A stretch of 64,000 nt of DNA from Entoloma clypeatum (taxonomy: Eukaryota > Basidiomycota > Agaricomycetes > Agaricales > Entolomataceae), in contig OY751485.1 in assembly GCA_963565915.1 (NCBI GenBank), positions 186,001 through 250,000 on the forward strand. The letters run 5' to 3'. Below the pieces are notes generated by a model, which was given only the letters and a program-made list of their open reading frames with translations, was not told the origin of the DNA and searched no databases. The number at the start of each line of letters is the position of its first letter. Positions within the stretch are counted from its first letter, which is position 1. Made by a program: the position numbers and the translations under genes. Below, in pieces: positions 44,404 through 57,400 of this stretch.

Positions 44404-45635
44404 GTAAGTAAGTAAGTAGTAGGGGGGCAGTGAGTCGGTGACTATAATTTCCGTGTACAATACTACAGTATCTTTCCATACCATGAACCACGCTCAGGCT
44501 GACTGACATGCCGAGGGATGTTCATAGCACTGCTCGCCCGTCGTGTCAGCGGTAGTACCTAATTTCACCTCCAACACTACTATGTTTTCCCTTTGGGCAA
44601 TGATTACCATAGAAGATTCCGAGTTCGGCACATGCAGTGCCAATTGTATTTACAAGTTATGATAAGTTTTCAAGTTGCCTGTGTGGCCAGTTCCACCAAC
44701 TTCTTAGCCTCCACGATAATGAGAGGTTGTTTGCAACCTCTCATTTTGAAAGGAAGTGCAAATGACCTCTAATGACGCAGAAGCGCCCGCCAAAAATTGA
44801 TTAATTAGTTATACTTAACAGACACGGCGTTCATCGCATCGATAAAAAGTCGTTTCAAACTCCGTCTTATGTTGCACGTGCAGCGACTCGGAGAAGGAAA
44901 AAATACAAAGTTTTTCCTTGATAAACAACCCGTAACTTATTATCCGGAATGTGGGTTGGGTAGTAGGTTATGGCAGCATAGGTGCGTAGTACTCCGTGGG
45001 CTGCTTCGACATCAAAACTTGAATCTCAGGGTTTTGACAGAACAGGGGCAAGTTGAGCTTATTCACTGCGACTTTGGAAACATAAGTAGTACGCGTTCAA
45101 GTTGGCGCCAAACGATGTTCTGGGGGTCCTGAGCGTCAAGTCGGCCACATAATCAGATTAATGGGGTCCACAACGAGGTGCGTTCATGCTCCTGTTCTGG
45201 GGTGACCACGATTTTCTCATGAACGAGGCTGATGGGGGCCGATCAGAAATCTCAGTGTTCTTCTTTATTCCTGCGTGGATCTGGACAAGTGTACAATGAA
45301 GCACATGGTGCCAATCTACGAATGCAATGCAGGCATGCTCAGCGCAAACAGACACAGCGATATCTTGTGAATGATGTGACCACGACTATTTCTAGACTTG
45401 CCCGGACATCGGCCCTCGATGCCTTACGTCGAAACCACCGGAGCTTCAAAACATATTGAAGGTGCGCAGTCGTCAAGTGAGCGTGAGCGCCTAAGTCCCC
45501 CCCAAGGGAGCGCCCTGGCATGTTTCCATTTTGCAAGCCCAAAACGTGAAGAACACCTTGTCAATACAGGCGACACACCCATCCGATAAAACGCTTCAGT
45601 TTTCATGATTGCCTTCCATCAGCGTCTTCAACTCC
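44404..45635. other. Spacer between X1 and X2 with a 28-bp perfect palindrome
   Basis: No gene is supported. At 44718-44745, AATGAGAGGTTG is followed by TTTG and its exact inverse CAACCTCTCATT. A TATA-like ATAAAACGC lies about 50 bp before the X2 ATG. Confidence 0.5.
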
Positions 45636-48023
45636 ATGTCTTACCATCCCAACATCACCAGCTGGAACGACGCTCAGCTGTTCCGAGTCTGGTGCGTCAA
45701 CCCACCCGTCGATTATTGTCCCAAACGGGGAGCATGTCCGAATGCCGCCGTCACTGGTTACGGGCAGCAAGTATCAGGTAAGGTCCTCCAACGTTCCGAT
45801 GAGAGGTGATGACGAACAACTTTTCACTCACCGAACAGTATACGTCACTGAAGTCCTCTTCTGTGGGTTTCCAACTTGTTGGATGAACCTCGTCACTCGC
45901 CGCGTGCTGAGGTTCTCATACAGGCTTTCTCGTCGTCTTCTGGCCAAAAAAAATACGCGTGACGATCTATGCTCATCTAATGCTCATTTTCTCCCTGCAA
46001 ATCAGCGCCACGACGGCCCTCGTGCAGGGATTGCTCACCCAGAATGACGCCGTTTTTATCCTCGTCATGGCCACGTCCCCCACGAGTGCCTGTCTCTGGA
46101 TCACGACATTCCTATCCACATGGGACCCCAACCTGTTCCCGGTGTTCCACTCCCACTCGCATGACAATGCAGATTCGAAAGGTGCGACGAAGGCATTTGA
46201 GGTCTGGCTCTTGAAGGGCCTGTCGCTGCTGAGTTTGGCTATCCAGCTGGTGCTCGTGCTTGCTATGTACATCCCGTCCTATTACATCAACTTCAGCCAG
46301 CCGGCGTGTTTTAAAGAGTATGGCAGGAAGGCACTCTTCGAGATTTTCTGGCCGCTCTCGTTCCTCATGCAACTTGTATTTTCGTGGCTGGTTATCACGG
46401 TTTATTTCTTTTTGTTCAAGATGGTCCGTCGCGCACGCGATCTTTCCTCCACGTGAGATTCCATTGCTTCCTCATCCTGTTACAGGTTTGCTAAATGTCG
46501 TACCGCCTGAATAGCCCAGACAAGAGCTCCGACGTTATGACATGGGTCGAAGGAGTGATGGTGAACGTACTGTAGCATTTCAATCAATTCGTCGGTCACG
46601 CGTAACGGGGCTCTTGAAAACACCGGAATGTCACGTTTGTCACGCTTCCCTGAACCCGGCGACGAATTCGGCACGCGGGATTTCCAAAAATGGCACGGAG
46701 AAATTGCCAAAAATGGCACCGAAAATGACGAAGATCGGTCACTTGAGTCGACGTTTGGCCGCGACGGGATCAAAATTTCGTCGCACCGTGTCACGCGTCA
46801 CAGGCTCGACGAATTGATTGAAATGCTACAGTACTTGGCTAGGCGCACCAACACCACAGGTCAATCTTGGTCCCTTGCCTCCTCGCCATACTTCAGTATC
46901 AAACGCTGGTTCTCTGGATTCCCGTTCCTGGTGTCCTATCAGCATGTCACTTCTTGACCTGCTGCTTTGGAATTGTGTGGTCACTGTGTGTTCGCCGACG
47001 CATCGACACCGAATTTTGGTATGTTCCACTATCGTCCCGTTTCATCCGTCACCCGATCAATGTCAACATATCCAGGATACTCGTCATCCTCGCCTTGCTC
47101 TCAATTCCCGACCTCACCCTCTCAATCTTAGCCAGATACCTTCATTGTCAATCGAGATAACCCCATACGCACCCTTTGCATCGGATTTGATCATCGCGGC
47201 CATCTGTATACTGACTCTGTGGACGCATCTCGGCGCGTCCAAATCCCGAGCGATGTTGTTTTACTGGGCGATGTAAGTTACGGTGGCTTCCTATAGCAAC
47301 CACTGGCTGATGTTCTGATTTCCAGGTTCGTTCTGGGACTGGGAAGTCTGATGGCAGTGGAAGGGTTTTTCTGGACCTATGACTTCGTTTTCTTCGGCCC
47401 TCGTCCAATTTACTTGTGGGACTTTACGCCCCTACAGCGGTTGAGGGACCTTCTGGTTGGTCTGTTCGGCCTTGCGAACATACCCTGGTTATTCGTCGCT
47501 TGGTTGACAGTAACGCGATGGTCGGAGTCGAATACAGAAAAATGCGAGTGGGTGACTTGGAGGGAATGGAAGGATATATGGTAAGTGCAGCCCTCCGCGG
47601 CTCCTATACGATCTGACATCCTGATGGCGGAACGTGGAACAGGCTTGTCACCGTAGAACGAGCGCATCTTTTCAAGTTTGGATTGCTAGTTGTCTATCCA
47701 AACGCCCTCTGGATTTCTGCGACAATTGCGACAGATCCTACGGCGTCTACGGGATATACCATTGGACAGGTACGACACGTTTTTCGCTGAGGTTTGTTCG
47801 TACTGATGGTTGATTTGTGATTCAGACCTTCGCAGTTCTCGTGTCTATAGGAAGCATCATATGCTTCTTTGTGGACATCTCCGAATTGAAACGCAAACAC
47901 CGGAAAGCTATTTTCTGGGCGGTTTTGAAATCGACGACGGTGTCTCAAGCCGACGATGGTTTGCCACAAATCCAGAAGGCTTCTCAGGCTGGAGATTTGC
48001 GATCTCCTTCCACATCAGATTAA
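45636..48023 (+). pseudogene. X2: decayed paralogue of X1
   Basis: It has the same exon layout as X1 (45636-45777, 45839-45862, 45924-46452, then from about 46517). Exon 4 is split by a 262-bp TIR element at 46570. Past it, a TAG replaces the Ser codon of X1 (X1 reads LGSAH; X2 LG-stop-AH). In exon 5 a one-base deletion near 47130 shifts the frame, and downstream family residues resume in another frame (IEITPYAPFASDLIIAAICI). Exons 6-8 are open to the stop at 48023. The three lesions make it a pseudogene, although most residues remain conserved. Confidence 0.85.
46570..46831. mobile_element. TIR element in X2 (262 bp, TA duplication)
   Basis: A perfect 25-bp inverted repeat (CTGTAGCATTTCAATCAATT at the tip) lies at both ends, with TA on both sides (46568-46569, 46832-46833). 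It has no ORF. Its sequence is unrelated to the TIR element in the dynamin gene, so it belongs to a second MITE-like family with TA targets. Confidence 0.88.
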
Positions 48024-49115
48024 GTCGCTTTGGGCACTTGTAGAACTCATAGATTGTGGGTTTGTCTAATCGATTCTCTTCAAATTCTCTTGCTACTATT
48101 ACCACGTTACCCTGATGATTGAATATTTACCATTTCTCCTGGAAATGGGACTTGCTGGGATGGGGTACATATGTATGTAGGCGTTCCCGCTATTGCATAG
48201 CTGTTCACACTTTCCTTCGTTTCCGACGGTAATGTGGGCCGTCGACTCAGTCGCAGTGGGAGTTGGCGTACCCGGGCCGCTTGGCATCACAGTCAGCATT
48301 TTCAATGAAATATGGAAAGAAACGGACATGCCTGTTGCATCACGGGCCGACTTGTCCTCCCACACTTGCGTCACTCACATGCAACTGGGTGGGGGGAAAT
48401 AGTGAAACGTCGAACCCAGTGCGACGTACTCGTTTCTGTCACCGGGCTTCGCACTGAACATTCATGACTAGCCTAGAATGTGGCCTACCTGGTTTTTGAG
48501 GCGGGATAGCCTGTAACGTCTAAGCAGAGAAGGACAGAACTGACGGTGTCTTTTTTTGGTGTAGTTATCATCGGAGTTTGCTTGGAAGATGCGGAGTCTC
48601 AAACGACTTGTGACTCGGACGGTTCCTTGTCAAAAAATATTCTTATATTCTCTTTCTCGAAGAAAAATCTTCGAGAAACCCCTCTCAATGTCAGGGACTC
48701 TGCCTTCTATGTAAGAATATACACCGCTTCAAAGAATCATTGACTTACATGGCCGACAGAATTTTTCGCCCGTTCATGACCGCCTAGGGCAAATGGCAGT
48801 GTACAGAATTGTGTTCAAGAAATTCAATTGTCCTCCGGTCTTCATTTAATTGCCTACCGCCAGCTGGAGGAATTCCTGGTGTGACATGCCAGTGTTCAGG
48901 TATCCGACTTGAGCTGGTAAACGCTGTTGCCTTGAGGGTGACCGGGGTCGGTTAGTGATCTTGAGCTGAGTGCCGTGCATAACGAATAGCAGTATACCTG
49001 TCAAGATAGCTCGGATATGGCCGTGCTCTCTGGCGCCCGTCCACCCAACACTCGCCAGTCCATGCCATAAAACGCCCAGCTTTCATGATAGCCTTCCATC
49101 CGTGTTTTCAACGTC
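48024..49115. other. Spacer between X2 and X3
   Basis: No gene is supported. A perfect inverted repeat (TTTCTCGAAG, then AAAAAT, then CTTCGAGAAA, 48652-48677) sits inside a weaker outer inverted repeat (ATATTCTTA on the left, TAAGAATAT on the right). It is probably a small foldback relic. A TATA-like ATAAAACGC lies just before X3. Confidence 0.5.
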
Positions 49116-49933
49116 ATGTCTTACTATCCCAACGTCACCGACTGGAACGAGGCTCAGCTGTTCGACGCTTGGTGCATCAAGCCGCCTGTAGACTATTGTC
49201 CAGACGACTTTGGAGCATGTCCGAATGGTGATGTCACTGGTTACGGACAGCAAGTATCAGGTGAGGTCCTCCAACGCTGCGACGACAGGTGCTAACGAGC
49301 AACTCTTCACGCTCCAACAGTCTACACCACTGAAGTCCTTTTTAGTGGGTTCTTTTGAGTAAACCCCATGAGTCACAGCCTGCTAATGTCGTCATCTAGG
49401 CTTTCTCGTCGCCTTTTGGCCAGCAAAAATCCGCCCAACGATATACACGCATCTAACGCTCATCTTCGCACTGCAAATCAGTGCCCTAATAGGCCTTCTC
49501 CAGGGCTCGCTCACCCAAAATGACGCCGTTTTCATCCTCGTCATGGCCACGTCCCCCACGAGCGTCTATCTCTGGTTCACGACACTCCTATCTGTGTGGG
49601 ACCGCAAGCTGTTCCCGGTGCTCAACCGCGATAGGGACCCAGATTCGGGACGTGCGACGAAGGCATACGAGGCCCGGCTCTTGAGGGTCCTGTCGCTGCT
49701 CAGTTTGGTTTTCCAGCTGGTGCTCGTGTTCGTGATGTACATCCCATCAAAGCATATCAACTTCAGCCAGCCAACGTGTTATAAAGGGTATGGCAGAGAG
49801 GCAATTTTCCAGATCCTCTGGCCGCTCTCGATCCTCATACAACTCGTTCTTGCGTGGCTGGTTATAATGGTTTATTTCTCTTTGTTCAAGATGGTCCGCC
49901 GCGTACCGCGGGCTCCTTCCTCCCCGTAAGATT

Positions 49934-50376
49934 TGTTGAGAGTACATTCTAGACGGATGTCTCGACAATCAATCACATGTCTATAAACATGTGTATTCCC
50001 ATATGGAGCTACATATGGAAGTGTTCTAGACTTAGAACAATCTAGACTCGCTCTAGATCCCTGACTCATTAGATATGTGTCAGACGTGCATAACATATGT
50101 CATGTTATGTCACATCATGTGCTTGTCACACTATGTGACTATAAGTCACATATTACCATATACATGAGTTTATGGTTCTGCGACAGAACTCAGTTTGTAC
50201 TTGTTTGTACATGGTCTGTGTGCATCCTTGTAGGTATAAATACTCGATGTATCTGTATCTGCAATAATAGGACTCTTACCAAGTACCTTCATCACTCAAG
50301 CTCTTCTCGCTCTTCTTGCCTCCAATGTGAGTATCTTACCCAGGCTTCCCTGCATATGTAGGTGTGCTGTTCAATA
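49934..50376 (+). repeat. 5' LTR of element D (443 bp)
   Basis: It has a TATAAATAC promoter box near 50235 and ends TTCAATA immediately before the primer site. Confidence 0.93.
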
Positions 50377-50391
50377 GGTTATGGGCCCCGG
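50377..50391 (+). promoter_or_regulatory. Primer-binding site of element D
   Basis: GGTTATGGGCCCCGG is complementary to the anticodon arm of initiator tRNA-Met. It is the same 15 bases as in elements B and C. Confidence 0.88.
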
Positions 50392-50488
50392 TTTGCCCGG
50401 TACAGTCTGCGCACTCTGACGGAGTTGCTGCGACTGTCTAGCCTGTTAGATACTAACCTGGCCTAGCCAGTGAGCGAGAGTCTTAAAA

Positions 50489-50988
50489 GCGCCCTTTGGG
50501 CTGCTACCGCCTCTTTAGCTAGTAGCATAGACTAGTCTAAGTTAGTTATCTGGTTTGATACTCGGAGGTTCCAGACTAGTGAGCGCCCTTTGGGCTGCAC
50601 CTAGTTCTGATGTCCAAGACTAGCAGAGCGCCCCTAGGGCTGCATCTAGTTCTTGATCTAGACTAGGGCCTTTTATGGCCTATGTCTATATTTGGACATT
50701 TTGTATAAAGCCTGTGGCTTGAGCGCCTTGATAGGCGGCCGCCACACCCTTGTGAAAAACCCTCTCTTGTATCTGCGCCTTCTTTTGGCTGCGATCTAGA
50801 TTTGGGGTTTTCTCATGCTGTGTCATGTCCTGTCTGGCATTTGGTTTTAACCAAATTGAGTATATCTCGATATGCTGACATTCGGACATTACGATTCTCA
50901 GGAACTTTCTGTTCCTTGAACCTTTTTCGTCGATCAATCTTGATCTATTGCACCCTGTACCTGATGGAAGCGCCCTTTTTTGGGTTGC
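50489..50988 (+). repeat. Bulged mini-hairpin cluster I in D (6 copies)
   Basis: Copies start at 50489, 50583, 50628, 50723, 50775 and 50970. Typical form: GCGCC(C), a loop of 3-7 bases, (G)GGC, one bulged base (T; G at 50723), GC. The copy at 50970 has GGGTTGC, keeping a G-U pair. Two copies (50583 and 50628) sit in a longer direct repeat beginning GACTAG and ending CTAGTTCT. All lie on the sense strand, between the primer site and gag. Confidence 0.8.
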
Positions 50989-51648
50989 CTCAGGGACTTC
51001 CCGTTTTTATGGTTGCATGATCTCAGATTTGATGCTGACTTAAAATCGTTCCTAGATGAAAGGATCTTGCATCTGCTTCCATTATGGTTTCATTCAAGCA
51101 AACCATTGGTCACACCATGACATCCGCGTTATTCAGCGTGATGATAGTTTCCACAGACGACACCTCTGTACTCTGGATTGCATGGTCACACCACGCATCC
51201 GGAAGGTGAAAGTCACACAGCTGCGATATGGACGGCATGCACGCCATGTCTGTACTCGCAAATGTGGAAAGAAAAAAGCAGTATGCATCCCCATCTATAT
51301 TCTCTTCACTTGTTGAACTATGACTCTAGGATCCCTGGGCGCCACGCCCAAGTAACATCCGAAGAGCTCGAACGAGGGACTTACCGTCCCCCTTCAATCA
51401 TAGTGACGATGAAGAAAGGAGAATCACACCCGAGGTTACACCCGGGGTAATAAAGATGGAGCAATCGCCTGATCTATAGGCGACTGTCTTTATGTAAATA
51501 CCACAGCATTGTGACCCTTAGTCACATAAATAAAGGCTATTACATAAACTCTCTCTGACATGTGTCACAAACGGTTCAGACAATACCTCTTATCGGTTCA
51601 AATTGGTCTTGAATGTTTGCTGACCACTGTTTCTTTTTAGAAACAAAC

Positions 51649-52512
51649 ATGTCTTCAATCACTTCTTTGATTGCTGTTCCCGTTCTTGACGGCACAAACT
51701 ACCCTGAGTGGGCGAACACCATGTGTTCGTTCCTTAGATCTCAGGATTTGTGGCAAATTGTTGATGGTGCTGAAAAGCGACCCTTGATGTCTGCTAACCT
51801 TACAAGGAAAGCCCATACAACTAAAGTCAAGGCATGGAACATTAGGGATCAAATGGCTTTAGCCAATATTCGACTTCGTGTCGACCCGTCGATCAAACTC
51901 ACCAAAAATATGTCTTCTGAGACTTGGTTTGAGTTAAAGAATAGGTTCGGACGAGCTGTTTATGAAACAGTTCTGTCTGACATTCGTGCTGCATTATCCT
52001 TCAAATTTTCTATGAAGTGACAACCTGCAACCGAGATTGATTATCTTGATAAAATCTTTGATCATCTCGGCGCACATCATTCTATTTCTCCATCGACTCG
52101 GGCCCTAATGCTTCTATCTGCCCTCCCGTCTCCTGATTGGGATGACTTTGCCATAGAAACCCTTCTTTACAATGATGATCTCACCTATGATAAGGTTCGA
52201 GAGTTGATTGTTGAAACATACAATCATCATCATGTTGATCCTGTTCCCGATTTGTCACTTGAGGATTACCTTTACGGCATAGGTGTCTCCTATGATCCTC
52301 GACCGACATCGTGCGATGTTTTTCATCAGCCGTTTTGGAACTTATGGAAGAAGAAGTCTTTCTTATCTGCACCGACAGACCCTGGTGCTCTGCGCTACTC
52401 TAGCTGCGTCGCCGGTCTGGTGCATGATGCCGTCATAACAGAACGATGCAAGGATCCACCCGTCGACAATTACGACGTAGCGTTTCCACGCCTGGACCTT
52501 ATAACAGCATAA
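51649..52512 (+). pseudogene. Gag of element D (copia/UBN2-like), one in-frame TGA
   Basis: An ATG at 51649 follows an intron-acceptor-like TTTCTTTTTAG. The protein begins as a copia Gag (VPVLDGTNYPEWANTMCSFL; MALANIRLRVDPSIKLT; WFELKNRFGRAVYETVLSDI). A TGA at 52018-52020 interrupts it. The same frame goes on (YLDKIFDHLGAHHSISPSTR; LLSALPSPDWDDFAIETL) to 52512. There is no zinc knuckle and no protease after it. One mini-hairpin (52392) is inside the coding region. If Gag was supplied in trans by another element, this frame could have decayed while D kept moving. Confidence 0.75.
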
Positions 52513-53640
52513 TCATTGTGAGAACAATTGTATTTTCTTTCTTTGCAATCAATACATTGATTTGCAATGTGTTCATGTTTTGAACAAAAGAAAGAGAGAT
52601 TTAAAAATGCAAATGCATTTTATGTTCAAATAACTTATATCCAATCTGGAATAATTCCAATAAGTTGGATGTGCCGTTGAGCCACCTACTATAAAGGAAA
52701 CAGCTTAATAAGCTTGTCAAGAAGACTGCGCGAGTCATTAATTTGTCTTTCTGCTGTGTCTGTCTTTCCTTTTCAGGAATTTATATTCCACCTTATATTG
52801 GATAAGACAAAAAATGCTTTAGAAGCATTTAAAAAAAGTAATATTATATTCGTGCGCTATGGCATTTGCATAACACTTGTTCTGCGCCTTGACAGGCTGC
52901 GATAGTGTTCAAAAAATTGTCATTCTGGCTGCCAATATATAATACTTTATTATGCAAAGAAGAGTTTTTCAACCCTTCAACCTAAATCGATTCAAATTGG
53001 TCTAGCCAACCAATCTTGTTCCTCCACTCTTTCACCAAAAAGTAGTGATGATTTGGGGCAATGCAAAGCTTCTTATCTGAACTCTCCATTTCTTGCATGG
53101 GAATGATCTCTGATGCATCTTGCGCCTTTTAGGCTAGCATTGCATTTTGACTTATAAGGCATCTGCGCTTTAATCAAGCAGCGATGGCCTTGTCACAGAA
53201 TCATATAGGGGTGACCGTGATGGTACACACCCTATGGCAAAAATGGATATAGTCAAAAAATCAGATTGTATCACAGCTTACAAATATTGCTGAAATAAAT
53301 CGCCTGAGAGTAATTACCTCAGCATAACTTGGAGAGTAATTCCTCCGCAGTTTGCGATTAATTTTTCTGCATGAATTTCTGGTTTCCCAACCAAGTTCTG
53401 CATCTATTTCAGTATATGCTCTTTGAAAGCCAAAGATACATGGGAAATGATTGCCATACTTGACTGTGAAAAGGGGGAGAATATAGAGAAGCATTTTAAT
53501 GGCAGCATTCTGCGCTATTTTGCTTTGCGATACCATTGCTAGAAAACTGATCTTTGATCTTTTGATCTCACCATCAGATGCATTGCTTCGTATACAACAC
53601 TCTATAGGTTGTACCATTAAAGGAGCGCCGTGACCGCTGC
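52392..53640 (+). repeat. Bulged mini-hairpin cluster II in D (5 copies)
   Basis: Copies start at 52392 (GCGCT, loop, AGCTGC), 52884, 53122 (bulge TA), 53165 (GCGCTT, loop, AAGCAGC, bulge A) and 53625 (weaker). The 52392 and 53165 copies show paired stem changes (C-G to T-A, and an added T-A pair) that keep the helix. Sequence between 52513 and 53782 otherwise shows no coding content. Confidence 0.75.
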
Positions 53641-53782
53641 ATACTTATCAAATGGTCAACTTGAACAAAAGAAAAAGCTTATCCCAGCTTATACCCCTAT
53701 GATTTCTCACCTAGAAACGATGAATTCTGGATAAAAGAGAATATCATATGAATCGATCCGTTAGTCTTATCAGACTATTGTT

Positions 53783-54091
53783 TGTTGAAACTTTTCCCAT
53801 CACGTAGATTAGATTAGATTAGATTACATCATGTGACCTTTACATATCTTCATTACATACTTGTTTGGTTGGTACAAACAGTAGTACGGTATATAAGACC
53901 AGGAAACTGTCAATATCAACAAGTTGTCTCTTGACTCTTAACCAGCTCCATCGCTCTTACCAGCCTCAACCGCTCTCACCAGCCTCACCCCTCCCAAACC
54001 ACGTAAGTGGCTAGAACGGTTATGTAGAGTACTTCCACTGTAGCAGGTTGCTCAGTACATCTGTGGCTAACGCCCAGGTGGAACTTCAACA
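53783..54091 (+). repeat. 5' LTR of element C (309 bp)
   Basis: It runs TGTTGAAAC to CTTCAACA. Four AGATT repeats lie near its start. TATATAA is at 53890-53896. Confidence 0.96.
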
Positions 54092-54106
54092 GGTTATGGG
54101 CCCCGG
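54092..54106 (+). promoter_or_regulatory. Primer-binding site of element C
   Basis: GGTTATGGGCCCCGG is directly after the LTR, complementary to the initiator tRNA-Met anticodon arm. The leader from here to 54455 contains no ORF0 like those of B and E. Confidence 0.9.
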
Positions 54107-54455
54107 ATAGCAGAGGGACTTGGGAAACGCTGGCAACAGCGAGTACCTGCCCACTCTACCCTGGTTGGCGAAGAACCGATCGAAAGATCTAGGTTCTGAG
54201 TCTTACTTCTTCACATATGAACCTGGGAACGTCATTACGACAAGTACCTGTCATGAAACGTCCCTAAGGGGATTGACCTAGTACACTCCATGTGGAAACG
54301 TTGATCGCACCTTGTACGTTTCTGACATATAAAGGGCTTTCCCGTGACTGCTATTCCTAAAGGGAATATGTCATAAGGAATCATTTAATTGTTTTCTTAA
54401 ATCATATTCATAAACACATCACTGATTGGAAACCCTCTTTTAGATTCATCTAAAA

Positions 54456-57400
54456 ATGTCTACCTCTCGTTCTGCCCTCGACACAATCACTGCCTTTGAC
54501 GGCATCGACTACAGGAGCTGGGCCGAAAAAATGAAGTCTTACCTCCTCCATCAAGGAGTCTGGCGCCTTGTTTCTGGCGACATCCCCCGCCCTGTCATCG
54601 CCGACTTCACCACCACAGTCTCCACCCCTGGGGCCACTGCTGCTGCTCCCCCTGTGCTGGCTACCACGGTCGACCAGCCCGGCTTCCGCAAGGAAGAAAA
54701 AGCCTGGATCAGGGACGATGACGTAGCTCTTGGGGCGATACGCCTGAAGGTCTCCGAGGCGATCAGACGCCACATCAAGGACGCCACTTCCTCGAAAGAC
54801 GCCTGGAAGTCATTAAAGGATGCCTACTCCAAGGTATCCCCGGCTGTCATCTTCGGCGACTTCAAGGCCGCCGCCACCTACAAGCTCTCTGGACGCGACC
54901 CCGTCCCCGAAATCGAACGCCTGGGGTCTCTTTTCGCTCGGCTCGCCGATTCGAACTTTGACGTCCCCGATCTGATGCAGGCAATGATCCTGGCAAATGC
55001 AATTCCCGACGCCTGGTCGTCACTGTCCACCGCCCTCTTCCAGGTCTATGACGCCGACGATTTCACCTACAAGGCCGTCGCCGAGAGCATCATCTCTGAA
55101 TATCGGCGCAAATATGCAATTGGGTCTACTCGGGCGTCCAACGAGCAGGCCCGGAAAATCTCCGGGACAAAGCGTAAGGGGCAGGACCCCAAATGGGAAA
55201 GGCAGCAAAAGCCGAGTACCTCGCAGAACGATGCTGACGAGCAGCCCAACTCGGCCGACCCAAGTACCGCTTCTGAGAAGAAGAAGGGAAAGGGACGTTG
55301 GCGCAATCAGAAGAAAAGCGCTAACAATGCGGACAACACGTCCGATCATGTGGAAGAAACAGTTGAGTTCGTTGCTCCTGCTATTCACTTCCCCCCTCTT
55401 CCAGCACCATCCTTCACAACCGTCACTGGTCGCGGGAAAACGATAAGTACCGTGCAGCCCGATTCCGCAAAGATGCAGTCGCTCCTGCAACGAATGAACC
55501 CCCCTCCGTCACAGTACACCGGGCTTCCTTCTGGAAAACCATCCGTGTGGAAAAAGAACGACCATGTCCGCAAACTCGCGCGCGGCATTGGTGCTCGCCC
55601 CTCAGGATCGAATCTTCGTATCCTAGACACCATCATTCCTGACATTGACGAAAGGCCGGCTAAACAGCGTCGCGTAGCCCCGTCGATAGAAGAATCGCTG
55701 GAGATGATGGACATAGACCATCAAAACGAGCGAATGGGGCCGGAACAATTCGAGGATGAGCTGATCGAACTTGACGGTTCGTCACATCCTTCTCTCAAAC
55801 TTGACCAAATGGGAAACGCTAATAATCATGCACAGACGTTTGAATACACATTAGCTAGTACCGATGCAGATAGTATAGATCTCTTTAGTGATGATCTGTA
55901 CAAAAAATGTATCAAACATTCCGCGTCCTGCACACACTGCACAGAGAGAGAATGCGCTCAGTGGATCTTAGATTCCGGCGCATCATTACACTTTACCCAT
56001 GAGTTCAAAGACTTCGCGTATTACAGGCCTCTCAAGGCTAAGCGATTTGTCCAAACAGCTGCAAAGGGAAAGAAACTGGAAATTCTCGGAGTTGGGGCCG
56101 TTCCAGTACGGCATACCCTAAATGGGGAAACTAAAACCCATCTCCTACGACCGGTATTTTATATTCCGGATATGGACACACGTCTACTGTCCCTAGGCGT
56201 CTTCCTTAACCATGGTTACAAAGTTGATGGAATGCGTGGAGAAATTAATATCTCTAAAGGGCTGAACAAAATACAGTTTTCGCCCCATTTTATCGGACAA
56301 ACCATTTATTGGTTAGACACTGAAATACGCTATGACCAAATCCACGCGATCTCTAGCGAAATCACTGTTGAAACCTGGCATAAACGCCTTGGCCACCCAA
56401 ATGACCAGGCGCTCAATAAGATTCCCACTAGTACCAAAGGAGTACCCAAAACGTTAGTACGTGAGAAATCACAGGAAAGCTGCACGGGGTGTCTAAAAGG
56501 GAAAATGCCAAATCAATCTTATCCTAACTCGATGACAAGGGCTGTCAAACCCTTTGATTTGATCCATTCGGATTTAAAGCAGATATCCACGGCATCGTAC
56601 CACAAGTACAAATATTTCCTTACCTTTTTGGACGATTTTTCATCCCACGTCTGGGTCGTCTTGCTTAGGAAGAAGTCAGGCGCCATCACGGCGCTGAAAC
56701 AATTCCTTGCGATGATCCAGAATCAATTTGCCGCTACCCCTAAAAAGTGGCGGGTTGATGGAGGTGGAGAATTTGACGAATACAAGGATGTACTTGCCGA
56801 TCATGGAATTCTGATCGATGTCACGCTCCCATATCAGCACCAGCAGAATGGTAGAGCAGAAAGGATCAATCGAACACTATGGGAAAAATCTCAGGCATTG
56901 CGCTTCGATGCGTGCTTACCGCCCATGTGGTGGGAATTTTGTTTGGAACACGCAGCATTTCTCTACAACAGAACCCCCATGCAGCGTCTTGAATGGAAAA
57001 CCCCTTACTTCAGGGTGACCAATGAGATCCCCGACATGTCTAGTGTCAGAGTATTTGGATGTCAGGCATATGTATATATCCCAAAGGAGAAACGTAGGAA
57101 CTCCCTGGAATCAAGATCCCGATTGATGATTTATCTCGGATCGAAACCAGGGGTCAAAGGATACCGCTTCATGGATCCTGAGACCAACACGATTTTCATG
57201 GGCGGGAAAGCTATCTTTGATGAAAGCAAGTACCCTAGATGCCACATTGACCCGTTGCCAGAAGACCACCCAGAAATGGAAAACCCAGAGCCGGCTGATG
57301 AGTTTGAGGATCTCATTCCCGGCAGCAATGATGACGATAGTCACAACGAAACACCTCATATCCCAGTTCCCATTGAACAGGATCAACCTGAATCAGACAA

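Noticed and set aside
51346..51484. Two other GC-rich hairpins in D (GGGCGCCACGCCC and TCGCCT..AGGCGA)
   Set aside because: They lack the GGC-bulge-GC arm, so they are not counted in the hairpin family.
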